Below are positions 21,665 through 30,270 of a stretch of DNA of 30,817 nt, piece by piece. The first letter of the stretch is position 1. Every line of letters begins with the position of its first letter. The translations under genes and the position numbers were made by a program. The DNA comes from an uncultured Lachnospiraceae bacterium (GTDB lineage: Bacteria > Bacillota > Clostridia > Lachnospirales > Lachnospiraceae). The DNA lies in assembly GCA_910587895.1 (NCBI GenBank), contig CAJUOE010000061.1:1-30817 (forward strand). The letters run 5' to 3'. The notes below the pieces were generated by a model. It was not told the origin of the DNA, did not search any database, and saw nothing but the letters and a program-made list of their open reading frames with translations.

Positions 21665-23164
21665 ATGAAATTATCAAAGAATTACAAGTTTTGGTTCTGC
21701 ACAGGTTCACAGGATTTATACGGGGATGAGTGCCTGAGAAATGTAGCAGAGCATTCCAGAATCATTGTCGAGGAGCTGAACAAGTCCGGCGTGCTTCCGT
21801 TTGAGGTAGTGTTAAAGCCGACATTGATTACCAATGAGTTAATCAGAAAGACGTTCAATGAGGCAAACATTGATGAGGACTGCGCAGGCGTTATCGTATG
21901 GTGCCATACATTCTCACCGGCGAAATCCTGGATTCTGGGCTTGCAGGAGTATCGTAAGCCGTTGCTGCACTTACATACACAGTTCAACGAGGAGATTCCG
22001 TATGACAGCATCGACATGGATTTCATGAACGAGAACCAGTCCGCACACGGCGACCGCGAGTGGGGCCATATGGTAACACGTATGGGCATCGAGCGCAAGG
22101 TTGTTGTCGGACACTGGACCAGCCAGGCTGTACGTGAGAAAATCGCATCCTGGATGCGCACTGCAATCGGTATCGTAGAGAGCAGCCATGTACGCGTGAT
22201 GCGTGTGGCAGACAATATGAGGAACGTTGCAGTTACCGAAGGCGATAAGGTAGAAGCTCAGTTGAAGTTCGGCTGGGAAGTTGACGCTTATCCGGTAAAT
22301 GAGATTGCAGAGGCTGTTGGCGCAGTATCAGAATCCGATACCAACGCACTGGTTGACGAGTATTATGACAAATATGAGATTCTCTTAGAGGGCAGGGATG
22401 CAGACGAGTTTAAGAGACACGTTGCAGTTCAGGCACAGATTGAGATTGGATTTGAGCGTTTCTTAGAGGAGAAGAATTATCAGGCAATCGTTACACACTT
22501 TGGTGACCTTGGCGCATTGAAACAGCTTCCGGGACTTGCTATCCAGCGTCTGATGGAAAAAGGATACGGATTCGGTGCAGAGGGTGACTGGAAGGTTGCA
22601 GCTATGGTACGCATCATGAAACTGATGTCCGCAGGCATGAAGGACGCAAAGGGAACCTCCATGTTAGAGGATTATACTTATAACCTGGTTCCGGGCAAAG
22701 AAGGAATTCTTCAGGCGCATATGCTGGAGATCTGCCCGACTATCGCAGAAGGCCCGATCAGTATTAAGTGCCAGCCGCTTTCCATGGGTGACAGAGAAGA
22801 TCCGGCACGTCTGGTATTTACTTCCAAGGAAGGACCTGGTATTGCAACTTCCCTGATTGACTTGGGCGACCGTTTCCGCCTGATCATCAACAGCGTAGAC
22901 TGCAAGAAGGTTGAAAAGCCGATGCCGAAACTTCCGGTAGCAACTGCATTCTGGACGCCGCAGCCTGATTTTGCAACAGGATGCGAGGCATGGATTCTTG
23001 CCGGCGGCGCGCACCATACTGCATTCTCATATGACGTAACTGCAGAGCAGATGGGCGACTGGGCAGCAGCTATGGGAATTGAAGCTGTATACATTGATAA
23101 CAACACCAATATCCGTGACTTCAAGAAAGACCTGATGTTAGGAAACGTTGTATTTGGAAAATAA
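21665..23164 (+). CDS. araA: L-arabinose isomerase
   Basis: 499 residues, full length for AraA, which converts L-arabinose to L-ribulose in the cytosol using Mn2+. The N-terminal FWFCTGSQDLYGDECLRNV is the family hallmark. The metal and catalytic positions of the family are visible: Glu in GFGAEGDWK (~301-309), Glu in TSMLEDYTY (~329-337), His in QAHMLEICP (~350-358), and His in GGAHHTAFS (~452-460). AGGAGGGT precedes the ATG. It is the first gene of the catabolic operon, under the AraR-controlled promoter. A large hairpin follows in the gap before the transaldolase gene, so araA message may be more stable than distal message. Codon choice is that of a strongly expressed gene. Confidence 0.98.
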   Translation: MKLSKNYKFWFCTGSQDLYGDECLRNVAEHSRIIVEELNKSGVLPFEVVLKPTLITNELIRKTFNEANIDEDCAGVIVWCHTFSPAKSWILGLQEYRKPLLHLHTQFNEEIPYDSIDMDFMNENQSAHGDREWGHMVTRMGIERKVVVGHWTSQAVREKIASWMRTAIGIVESSHVRVMRVADNMRNVAVTEGDKVEAQLKFGWEVDAYPVNEIAEAVGAVSESDTNALVDEYYDKYEILLEGRDADEFKRHVAVQAQIEIGFERFLEEKNYQAIVTHFGDLGALKQLPGLAIQRLMEKGYGFGAEGDWKVAAMVRIMKLMSAGMKDAKGTSMLEDYTYNLVPGKEGILQAHMLEICPTIAEGPISIKCQPLSMGDREDPARLVFTSKEGPGIATSLIDLGDRFRLIINSVDCKKVEKPMPKLPVATAFWTPQPDFATGCEAWILAGGAHHTAFSYDVTAEQMGDWAAAMGIEAVYIDNNTNIRDFKKDLMLGNVVFGK

Positions 23165-23178
23165 CAGTTCAGCCGTAG

Positions 23179-23226
23179 CAGGCAATACCTGTAATCATGC
23201 TGGCATGTATGAGCAGGTATTGCCTG
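23179..23226 (+). promoter_or_regulatory. Two-tier intercistronic hairpin, araA-transaldolase gap
   Basis: CAGGCAATACCTG (23179-23191) pairs perfectly with CAGGTATTGCCTG (23214-23226), and the loop contains a second perfect stem CATGC-TG-GCATG (23196-23207). No T-run follows. It probably stabilises or sets processing of the araA message rather than ending transcription; partial termination is possible. Confidence 0.65.
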
Positions 23227-23272
23227 TTGCAAACGTTAAATTTCTGATTTCGGTGGAAAGAGAGGGAAGAAT

Positions 23273-23926
23273 ATGAAATTATTTATCGACACAGCGAATG
23301 TAGATGACATAAGAAAAGCCAATGATATGGGAGTGATCTGCGGCGTAACTACAAACCCATCTCTAATTGCAAAAGAAGGAAGAGACTTTGGCGAGGTAAT
23401 CAAAGAAATTACGACAATTGTTGACGGACCAATCAGTGGTGAGGTAAAAGCCACGACAGTGGACGCACAGGGCATGATTGAGGAAGGTCGCGAGATTGCG
23501 AAAATCCATCCCAACATGATTGTTAAGATTCCCATGACCGTAGAGGGATTGAAGGCTGTTAAGGTCTTGGCTGCAGAAGGGATTAAGACGAATGTGACAT
23601 TGATTTTTTCTGCAAACCAGGCATTGCTTGCCGCAAGGGCAGGGGCAACTTATGTATCTCCGTTCCTGGGACGTCTGGATGACGTCAACCAGTCCGGCAT
23701 CAGCCTGATTGAGGATATCGTAGCGATTTTCAGTAATTATGATATCCAGACGGAAATCATAGCAGCCAGCATCCGAACCACGGTTCATGTGACGGATTGC
23801 GCGCTTGCCGGAGCTGACATTGCAACGGTTCCCTATGGCATTATCGAGCAGATGACCAAACATCCGATGACAGATCAGGGAATTACAAAATTCCAGAAAG
23901 ATTATATAGCAGTCTTCGGTGAATAA
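23273..23926 (+). CDS. tal: Transaldolase, small FSA/TalC-type
   Basis: 217 residues of the fructose-6-phosphate aldolase/TalC family (GVTTNPSLIAKEG, VKIPMT with Schiff-base Lys K85, AGATYVSPFLGRLDD). Two residues separate true transaldolases from E. coli FSA: at FSA Gln59 this protein has Glu (E57, in SGEVKATT), and at FSA Tyr131 it has Phe (F131, in SPFLGR). Both match transaldolase, so it should exchange dihydroxyacetone units between sedoheptulose-7-P and glyceraldehyde-3-P. That fits its place between araA and the transketolase genes, which all serve pentose-phosphate recycling. GGAAAGAGAGGG precedes the ATG. Automatic pipelines may name it fructose-6-phosphate aldolase. Confidence 0.92.
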   Translation: MKLFIDTANVDDIRKANDMGVICGVTTNPSLIAKEGRDFGEVIKEITTIVDGPISGEVKATTVDAQGMIEEGREIAKIHPNMIVKIPMTVEGLKAVKVLAAEGIKTNVTLIFSANQALLAARAGATYVSPFLGRLDDVNQSGISLIEDIVAIFSNYDIQTEIIAASIRTTVHVTDCALAGADIATVPYGIIEQMTKHPMTDQGITKFQKDYIAVFGE

Positions 23927-23952
23927 AAATAGTAATAAGAAGGAGAATTTAC

Positions 23953-24792
23953 ATGGAAAACTTAGAACTTCAGAAAACAGCCAATGAGATTCGTAAAGGA
24001 ATCGTAACGGCTGTACATGCTGCAAAAGCAGGGCATCCGGGTGGCTCTCTTTCCGCAGCAGACGTGTATACTTATTTGTATTTCGAAGAAATGAACATTG
24101 ACCCGAAGGATCCGAAGAAGGCAGACCGTGACCGTTTCGTATTGTCCAAGGGACACACGGCTCCCGGTTTGTATTCCACACTCGCTAACCGTGGTTATTT
24201 TCCGGTAGAGGATTTGACGACACTGCGTCAGATCGGCTCTCATTTACAGGGACATCCCTGTATTCAGCATACGCCGGGAATTGACATGTCAAGCGGTTCT
24301 TTGGGACAGGGAATTTCTACCGCAGTTGGAATGGCAATGTCAGCAAAATTGACGGGTGACAGCTATCGCGTATACACGCTGTTGGGAGATGGAGAGATTC
24401 AGGAAGGACAGGTGTGGGAGGCAGCAATGTTTGCCGGACACCGCAAACTGGATAACCTGGTAGTGATTGTAGATAACAATGGCCTGCAGATTGACGGCAG
24501 GATTGAAGACGTATGCTCACCTTATCCGATTGATAAGAAATTTGAGGCATTTAATTTCCACGTAATCAACGTGGCGGACGGAAATGATTTTGATCAGCTC
24601 CGTGCAGCGTTCAAGGAAGCAAAAGAGACCAAAGGAATGCCGACGGCAATCGTGATGAAGACGGTCAAAGGAAAAGGCATTTCCTATATGGAAAACCAGG
24701 CTGGATGGCATGGAAAAGCGCCGAATGATGATGAATATGCACAGGCAATGGAAGAATTAAAGAAAGCAGGTGAAGCATTATGTCAGAAGTAA
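23953..24792 (+). CDS. Transketolase, N-terminal (thiamine diphosphate) subunit
   Basis: 279 residues equal to the first domain of transketolase. It has AGHPGGSLSAADVYTYLYF, KGHTAPGLYSTLANRG, GSLGQGIS and the ThDP/Mg motif GDGEIQEGQVWEA...VDNNGLQ (~142-180). With the next gene's product it transfers two-carbon units between ketose and aldose phosphates. AAGGAG precedes the ATG, and the gene begins 26 nt after transaldolase. Its 3' end overlaps the next start by 13 nt, so the halves are made in step. Split transketolases are common in Clostridia; here the split pair is part of the arabinose operon, probably a sugar-specific copy beside a housekeeping one. Confidence 0.95.
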   Translation: MENLELQKTANEIRKGIVTAVHAAKAGHPGGSLSAADVYTYLYFEEMNIDPKDPKKADRDRFVLSKGHTAPGLYSTLANRGYFPVEDLTTLRQIGSHLQGHPCIQHTPGIDMSSGSLGQGISTAVGMAMSAKLTGDSYRVYTLLGDGEIQEGQVWEAAMFAGHRKLDNLVVIVDNNGLQIDGRIEDVCSPYPIDKKFEAFNFHVINVADGNDFDQLRAAFKEAKETKGMPTAIVMKTVKGKGISYMENQAGWHGKAPNDDEYAQAMEELKKAGEALCQK

Positions 24793-25724
24793 AGAAAATT
24801 GCAACCAGAGCCAGTTACGGTAACGCGCTGGTAGAGCTTGGAAAAAAGCATGATAATCTGGTAGTTTTGGATGCGGATCTTGCAGCAGCTACCCAAACCG
24901 GTGTATTTAAAAAAGAATTTCCTGAGAGACATATCGACTGCGGTATCGCAGAGTGCAATATGATGGGAATTGCAGCAGGAATTGCTACCACAGGTAAGGT
25001 TCCGTTTGTAAGTTCTTTCGCTATGTTTGCAGCAGGAAGGGCATTTGAGCAGGTAAGGAACTCCGTAGGATATCCTCACCTCAACGTTAAGATTGGCGCG
25101 ACTCATGCGGGAATCTCCGTAGGAGAAGACGGCGCGACCCATCAGTGTAATGAAGATATTGCATTGATGCGTACCATTCCGGGCATGACAATTATAAATC
25201 CTTCCGATGATGTGGAGGCAAAGGCGGCAGTAGAAGCAGCTTATGAGATGGACGGCCCGGTATATCTGAGATTCGGCAGGCTTGCAGTTCCGGTTATCAA
25301 TGACAAGCCGGATTACAAGTTTGAAATTGGCAAGGGCGTACTTCTGAAAGAGGGTACGGATGTGACGATTGTTGCAACCGGACTGTGCGTAGGCGGAGCT
25401 GTGGAAGCAGCGGAGAAGCTTGCAGCGGACGGAATCAACGCAGAGGTCATCAACATTCATACGATTAAGCCTTTGGATGAGGAAATTATTCTGAATTCTG
25501 CAAAGAAGACCGGTAAGGTAGTTGTTGCAGAGGAGCATTCCGTGATTGGCGGACTTGGCAGCGCCGTATGTGACTGCCTGAGTGAGAAGATGCCGACTCC
25601 GGTATGCAAGATTGGCGTCAATGATGTATTTGGCGAGTCCGGTCCTGCTGTAAAACTGCTGGAGAAATACGGACTGGATGCACAGGGCATCTATGAGAAA
25701 GTCAAAGGATTTATGGGTAAATAA
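24780..25724 (+). CDS. Transketolase, C-terminal subunit
   Basis: 314 residues covering the pyrimidine-binding and C-terminal domains. IDCGIAECNMMGIAAGIA holds the conserved catalytic Glu that contacts the ThDP aminopyrimidine, and GATHAGISVGEDGATHQ is the usual phosphate-site segment. VVAEEHSVIGGLGSAV lies in the C-terminal domain. The ATG lies within the end of the N-subunit gene in another frame (13-nt overlap), so translation is coupled. It forms the active enzyme with the N subunit. A two-tier hairpin follows in the 88-bp gap before the kinase gene. Confidence 0.95.
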   Translation: MSEVKKIATRASYGNALVELGKKHDNLVVLDADLAAATQTGVFKKEFPERHIDCGIAECNMMGIAAGIATTGKVPFVSSFAMFAAGRAFEQVRNSVGYPHLNVKIGATHAGISVGEDGATHQCNEDIALMRTIPGMTIINPSDDVEAKAAVEAAYEMDGPVYLRFGRLAVPVINDKPDYKFEIGKGVLLKEGTDVTIVATGLCVGGAVEAAEKLAADGINAEVINIHTIKPLDEEIILNSAKKTGKVVVAEEHSVIGGLGSAVCDCLSEKMPTPVCKIGVNDVFGESGPAVKLLEKYGLDAQGIYEKVKGFMGK

Positions 25725-25735
25725 GCAACGATAAC

Positions 25736-25782
25736 CGAAAAGCAACCGTTTTCACTGGATCAGTGAGGGCGGCTGCTTTTCG
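25736..25782 (+). promoter_or_regulatory. Two-tier intercistronic hairpin, transketolase-kinase gap
   Basis: CGAAAAGCAACCG (25736-25748) pairs with CGGCTGCTTTTCG (25770-25782) with one mismatch; inside is CACTG-GAT-CAGTG (25753-25765). The layout is the same as in the araA-transaldolase gap, although the sequence differs. No T-run on the plus strand after it. Likely an mRNA processing or stability element. Confidence 0.6.
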
Positions 25783-25812
25783 AATAAAGAAAGAATTGGA
25801 GGGATTTTTCTA

Positions 25813-27414
25813 ATGGATAAGAATCTTATTATTCAGGATATTGAGAACGGAAAAACAGCGCTTGGTATTGAATTTGGCTCTACCAGAATCAAGGCGGTAT
25901 TGGTGGGAAGTGACAATGCACCCATCGCATCCGGCGCCCACGACTGGGAGAATCAGCTTGTAGACAATATCTGGACATACAGCCTGGATGCAATCTGGAA
26001 TGGTTTGCAGGACTGCTATACAAAGATGGCAGAGGACGTTAAGAACCAATATGGCGTGACATTGACAACCGTCGGTGCGCTCGGGTTCAGCGCGATGATG
26101 CATGGTTACATGGCGTTTGACAAGAATGGCGAACTGCTCGTTCCGTTCCGTACCTGGAGAAATACCATCACGGAAAAGGCTGCGGAAAAATTAACCGAGG
26201 TATTTAATTTCAATATTCCGCAGAGATGGAGCATTGCACATTTGTATCAGGCAATTTTGAATAAAGAAGAGCATGTGAGCTCTGTTGCATATTTTACAAC
26301 GCTGGCAGGCTACATTCACTGGAAACTGACCGGACAGCAGGTGCTCGGCGTAGGCGAGGCATCCGGCATGTTCCCGATTGATATTGCAACGAAAGATTTC
26401 GACAAGAAGATGATGGGACAGTTCAATGAACTGATTGCAGGCGAGGGATTCCCCTGGAAACTGGAAGACATTATCCCCAAGGTACTGGTTGCCGGAGAAA
26501 ATGCTGGAACACTTACCGAAGAAGGTGCAAAATTACTGGATGTCAGCGGCAACCTGAAAGCCGGAGTTGCAGTATGTCCGCCGGAAGGTGATGCCGGAAC
26601 CGGTATGACAGCGACAAAGAGCGTAGAGCAGCGTACCGGAAACGTTTCCGCCGGAACTTCCGTATTTGCTATGGCTGTGCTTGAGGATAACCTCAAAAAA
26701 GTACACCCTGAAATTGACCTGGTTACGACTCCGGACGGCAGTCTGGTTGCCATGGTTCACTGCAATAACTGCACTTCCGACCTGAACGCATGGGTCAACC
26801 TCTTCAAAGAATTTGCAGAGAGCTTTGGCGTGGAAGTAGATATGACGAAACTGTTCTCCGTATTATATAATAAGGCAATGGAAGGCGATGCAGAATGCGG
26901 CGGCCTGCTTGCTTACAACTATTTCTCCGGCGAGCATGTAACCGGATTCGAAGAAGGACGCCCATTGTTTGTGCGCACGCCGAACAGCAAGTTCAACCTT
27001 GCGAACTTTATGCGCGTACACCTGTTTACAGCGCTTGGCGCATTAAAGACCGGTCTTGATATCCTCATGAAAGAGGAGAATGTGAAACTGGATGTGCTGA
27101 TGGGACATGGCGGTCTCTTTAAGACGAAAGGCGTGGGACAGAAGATTATGGCGGCAGCAGTCAATACGCCTGTTTCTGTTATGGCAACGGCTGGAGAAGG
27201 CGGTGCATGGGGAATCGCGCTTCTGGCATCCTATATGATAAACAAAGGTGAAGGCGAGACCTTATCCCAGTATCTGGAGGAGAAGGTATTTGCCGGACAG
27301 GAAAGCGAGACCTTAAGCCCGGATGCAAAGGATGTTGAAGGATTTGATACATTCATCAAACGTTACAGTGAGGGATTACCGATTGAGCGGGCAGCTGTAG
27401 ATTCGTTAAGGTAG
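25813..27414 (+). CDS. FGGY-family sugar kinase, probable L-ribulokinase
   Basis: 533 residues. ALGIEFGSTRIKAVLV is the N-terminal phosphate-binding strand-turn, GFSAMMHGYMAF the substrate region, and MGHGGLFKTKGVGQKIMAAAV followed by ATAGEGGAWGIAL the FGGY C-terminal signature. It resembles xylulokinase-like FGGY proteins rather than classical AraB. Its place between transketolase and araD, in an operon otherwise lacking a ribulokinase, makes phosphorylation of L-ribulose the likely job; non-orthologous ribulokinases of this kind (AraK) are known in clostridia. Xylulokinase activity is the alternative, but no xylose isomerase is present. GGAGGG precedes the ATG. It ends 16 nt before araD. 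Confidence 0.88.
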   Translation: MDKNLIIQDIENGKTALGIEFGSTRIKAVLVGSDNAPIASGAHDWENQLVDNIWTYSLDAIWNGLQDCYTKMAEDVKNQYGVTLTTVGALGFSAMMHGYMAFDKNGELLVPFRTWRNTITEKAAEKLTEVFNFNIPQRWSIAHLYQAILNKEEHVSSVAYFTTLAGYIHWKLTGQQVLGVGEASGMFPIDIATKDFDKKMMGQFNELIAGEGFPWKLEDIIPKVLVAGENAGTLTEEGAKLLDVSGNLKAGVAVCPPEGDAGTGMTATKSVEQRTGNVSAGTSVFAMAVLEDNLKKVHPEIDLVTTPDGSLVAMVHCNNCTSDLNAWVNLFKEFAESFGVEVDMTKLFSVLYNKAMEGDAECGGLLAYNYFSGEHVTGFEEGRPLFVRTPNSKFNLANFMRVHLFTALGALKTGLDILMKEENVKLDVLMGHGGLFKTKGVGQKIMAAAVNTPVSVMATAGEGGAWGIALLASYMINKGEGETLSQYLEEKVFAGQESETLSPDAKDVEGFDTFIKRYSEGLPIERAAVDSLR

Positions 27415-27430
27415 GAGGAAAGCAAAAATC

Positions 27431-28132
27431 ATGTTAGAAGAATTAAAAAAAGCAGTGTATGAAGCGAATATGGATTTGCCGCGTTACGGGCTGGTTACGT
27501 TTACCTGGGGCAATGTCAGCGCGATTGACCGTGAGAGCGGCTTGTTTGTCATCAAGCCGAGCGGCGTGGACTATGAGAAATTAAAACCCGAAGACATGGT
27601 AGTGATGGATTTGAATGGGAACAAAGTAGAAGGAAGATATAATCCGTCTTCCGATACGGCAACCCATTTGGAGCTGTATAAAGCGTTTCCGGAAATCGGC
27701 GGCGTGGTACATACCCATTCCTCCTATGCCACAAGCTGGGCGCAGGCGGGAAGAAGCATTCCCTGCTATGGAACGACACATGCAGATTACATGTATGGAG
27801 AGATCCCCTGTGTGCGCTGCCTGACGAAAGAAGAGATTGACGGCGCATATGAGGAGAATACCGGACATCTGATTGTGAATTCCTTTAAGGAGATGAACAA
27901 GGATGTGATGGCGGTTCCGGCAGTTCTCTGCAAGAACCATGGACCATTTGCATGGGGCAAGGATGCGCATGAGGCAGTCCACAATGCCGTTGTACTGGAG
28001 GAAGTGGCTAAGATGGCTTACCGTGCGGAGACAATCAATCCGCGCATCCAGCCGGCGCCTCAGGAATTGCAGGATAAGCATTATTACCGCAAGCATGGCG
28101 CGAATGCATATTACGGACAGAAAGAGGAATAG
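27431..28132 (+). CDS. araD: L-ribulose-5-phosphate 4-epimerase
   Basis: 233 residues, full length for AraD, a class II aldolase-fold zinc enzyme converting L-ribulose-5-P to D-xylulose-5-P. Visible are the GLVTFTWGNVSAIDRE start and KPSGVDY. The zinc histidines lie in VVHTHSSYATSWAQ (two) and NHGPFAWG (one). TTHADYMYGEIPC is the substrate loop. AGGAGGAAAG precedes the ATG. It is the last gene of the arabinose operon and delivers D-xylulose-5-P to the transketolase/transaldolase pair encoded upstream. A small hairpin about 55 nt downstream may end the operon. Confidence 0.97.
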   Translation: MLEELKKAVYEANMDLPRYGLVTFTWGNVSAIDRESGLFVIKPSGVDYEKLKPEDMVVMDLNGNKVEGRYNPSSDTATHLELYKAFPEIGGVVHTHSSYATSWAQAGRSIPCYGTTHADYMYGEIPCVRCLTKEEIDGAYEENTGHLIVNSFKEMNKDVMAVPAVLCKNHGPFAWGKDAHEAVHNAVVLEEVAKMAYRAETINPRIQPAPQELQDKHYYRKHGANAYYGQKEE

Positions 28133-28185
28133 GGTTTGTTCGTGGCAATTGGAAAATAGCAATATCGGGCGGTTCTGTCTATAGC

Positions 28186-28200
28186 GGCGGAGCCGCCTTT
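28186..28200 (+). terminator. Weak terminator of the arabinose operon
   Basis: GGCG-GAGC-CGCC (28186-28197) followed by TTTGT. Short stem and short T-run, so only a tentative call; an alternative pairing with GGGCGG at 28167-28172 is possible. Confidence 0.4.
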
Positions 28201-28225
28201 GTATGTGCTTTCGCATTTTGACATA

Positions 28226-28270
28226 TCGTTGTAAAAAGTGTAAAGTTATAACAAATGTTCGTTGTAAAAA
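28226..28270. repeat. Pair of 12-bp direct repeats before the ATPase promoter
   Basis: TCGTTGTAAAAA at 28226-28237 and again at 28259-28270, 33 bp (about three helical turns) apart and roughly 25-65 bp before the -35. May be an activator or repressor site; may be chance in AT-rich sequence. Confidence 0.3.
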
Positions 28271-28293
28271 ATGTTTATAAATACATTTTTTCA

Positions 28294-28323
28294 TTGTATA
28301 TTTTGTAATTCCTGTGATATACT
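28294..28323 (+). promoter_or_regulatory. Candidate promoter of the AAA ATPase-GNAT pair
   Basis: TTGTAT at 28294-28299, 18-nt spacer, TATACT at 28318-28323 preceded by TGA (extended -10). Leader of about 88 nt. Confidence 0.55.
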
Positions 28324-28417
28324 AGTTTCATAATCTATGTGTTCTGTTAGTGCAACGAAGGGGCTGATGATTTAAGATTCATTGTGGCAGTCCATAGTAT
28401 GCCAGGGAGGTGTGCAT

Positions 28418-29722
28418 ATGTACCGGACAGCGATAGAAAAACTATGCAAATGGAAAGAGGGCAAGAACCGTAAGCCGCTAATCATAGAAGGCGCAAGGCA
28501 GGTCGGGAAGACCTGGCTGATAAAAGAGTTTGGCAGGAAGGCTTATGCGGATTTCGTCTATATAAATTTCGATGCCAATTCCAGAATGGCGGAGCTTTTT
28601 GCAGCGGATTTGAATGTTGACCGCCTGGTTATGGGGATTGAACTGTATATTGGCAGGACGATTGAGCCAGATAATACATTGCTCATATTTGATGAGGTGC
28701 AGGAAGTGCCGAGGGCGCTTTCCTCGCTCAAATATTTCTATGAAGATGCGCCGCAGTACCACATTGTGTGCGCTGGTTCACTGTTAGGAATTGCCCTGCA
28801 TGGGGGAACTTCATTTCCAGTGGGTAAGGTGGATTTTTTGCACCTATATCCGCTGTCGTTCAAGGAATTTTTGATGGCGACGGCAGGTGCGCGTTTTGCA
28901 GAGCTTCTGGAAAGTAAGGATTTTGCGATGATTACATCGTTTAAACAGACATATATCGACGCATTAAAGCAGTATTACTTTGTCGGCGGTATGCCGGAGG
29001 CGGTGCAAAGCTTTGCAGAGGATAAGGATTTCAATGAAGTCCGGGGAATCCAAAAGCGCATACTGGAGGCGTATGAACAGGATTTTTCCAAACATGCCCC
29101 GGTGGGAGTCGTTCCGAAAATCCGCATGGTTTGGAACAGCATTCCCTCCCAGCTTGCCAAAGAGAATAAGAAGTTCATTTATGGGCTTGTGCGTGAGGGC
29201 GGACGGGCGAAGGAGTACGAAACGGCAATCATGTGGCTCTGCGACTGTGGGCTTGTCCACAAGGTCAGCCGTGTGAACGCAGCGGGAATTCCACTGAAAG
29301 CTTACGAGGATTTGAAGGCATTTAAGCTGTTTCTGGTGGATGTGGGCCTTCTCGGCTGCATGGTTGGGCTCCACCAGGGTACCTTGCTGGATGGCAGCGG
29401 TTTATTTACGGAATTTAAAGGTGCGTTGACGGAACAGTATGTATGCCAGCAGCTCAAGACCATAGAGGATCTGGGCATTTATTACTATACCAATGACCGT
29501 GGTTCCTGCGAGGTAGATTTTGTCCTTGATGCCGATGGGAAGATCGTGCCCGTGGAAGTGAATGCCAAGGTCAACCTGAGGGCAAAGAGCCTGAAGACCT
29601 ATCGCGAGAAATTTAAGCCGGAACTTTCGCTGCGTGTTTCGATGGCGGATTACAAAAAGGAAGATTGGCTTATCAACCTTCCGCTCTATGCGGTAGGGGA
29701 AATTGGACAGGAGTGGTTATGA
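28418..29722 (+). CDS. AAA ATPase (AAA_14/DUF4143 type) with C-terminal nuclease-like fold
   Basis: The start is the ATG at 28418, preceded by AGGGAGGTG; a longer frame from 28382 has no ribosome site. The product has 434 residues. Walker A is GARQVGKT (25-32) and Walker B LLIFDEVQ (88-95). A DUF4143 segment occupies ~190-350. The C-terminal EVDFVLD (365-371) and VEVNAK (379-384) resemble a PD-(D/E)XK core, which this family usually carries. Such ATPases are abundant in anaerobes, with no firmly established role; links to transport, toxin-antitoxin-like systems and mobile DNA have been proposed. A GNAT-like gene overlaps its stop (ATGA). The protein is full length and shows no broken motifs. 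Confidence 0.88.
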   Translation: MYRTAIEKLCKWKEGKNRKPLIIEGARQVGKTWLIKEFGRKAYADFVYINFDANSRMAELFAADLNVDRLVMGIELYIGRTIEPDNTLLIFDEVQEVPRALSSLKYFYEDAPQYHIVCAGSLLGIALHGGTSFPVGKVDFLHLYPLSFKEFLMATAGARFAELLESKDFAMITSFKQTYIDALKQYYFVGGMPEAVQSFAEDKDFNEVRGIQKRILEAYEQDFSKHAPVGVVPKIRMVWNSIPSQLAKENKKFIYGLVREGGRAKEYETAIMWLCDCGLVHKVSRVNAAGIPLKAYEDLKAFKLFLVDVGLLGCMVGLHQGTLLDGSGLFTEFKGALTEQYVCQQLKTIEDLGIYYYTNDRGSCEVDFVLDADGKIVPVEVNAKVNLRAKSLKTYREKFKPELSLRVSMADYKKEDWLINLPLYAVGEIGQEWL

Positions 29723-30270
29723 TGGGAATTTACAAATTACCTTATTCTGAGATGGATAGGATTGCCCCGCTGTTTGCGGGCTGGGAGGAGTCCCTGATCT
29801 GGTCGTGCTTACAGGGATGCATGGGGGAGGCCTGGGCGGATTCTGAAGACAGGCCGCAGTCGGCAAGAATCATCCTTGCGGATTTCTGTTATTTTGCGGG
29901 AAATGTGAATCGGGCACTGGTGGAGGAAGAAATAAAAACACAGAGCAGGAATTACCTGATCATGGTGCCGCCCATGGATGAGACAGGGGAAGCCTGGGCG
30001 CAGGAGATTGAGTATGCATATGGGGAGCGCTGCAGGCGCGTGGAGCGGTATGCCATTCGAAAAGAGCCGGGCATTTTTGACAGGGAAAAACTGCAAAAGA
30101 TTGTGGACAGCCTTGATTCGGAATATGAAGTAAGGCTGATAGATGAAGATATTTTCGGGCAGACGAGGGAACAGGACTGGGCGCGGGATTTCACCTCGCA
30201 GTATCGTGACTATGAGGAGTACCACAGGCGTGGGCTGGGCGTGGCGATTCCGCTTGCTTTTACGGCTTGA
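29719..30270 (+). CDS. GNAT-like acetyltransferase, 3'-truncated
   Basis: The ATG at 29719 overlaps the ATPase stop (ATGA), so translation is coupled; GGAGTGG lies upstream. The product has 183 residues. The N-terminal part (MGIYKLPYSEMDRIAPLFAGWEESLIWSCLQGCMG, described in two pieces around residue 20) and the central ADFCYFAGN and NYLIMVPPMD fit a GNAT family widespread in Firmicutes, in which this half precedes the acetyl-CoA-binding core. Here the frame ends right after GLGVAI in an unrelated PLAFTA tail, where a typical member would continue for roughly 70 more residues. The sequence beyond about 30250 belongs to a different gene on the other strand, so the C-terminal catalytic half is missing. 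As written it is unlikely to be active. Confidence 0.7.
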   Translation: MMGIYKLPYSEMDRIAPLFAGWEESLIWSCLQGCMGEAWADSEDRPQSARIILADFCYFAGNVNRALVEEEIKTQSRNYLIMVPPMDETGEAWAQEIEYAYGERCRRVERYAIRKEPGIFDREKLQKIVDSLDSEYEVRLIDEDIFGQTREQDWARDFTSQYRDYEEYHRRGLGVAIPLAFTA

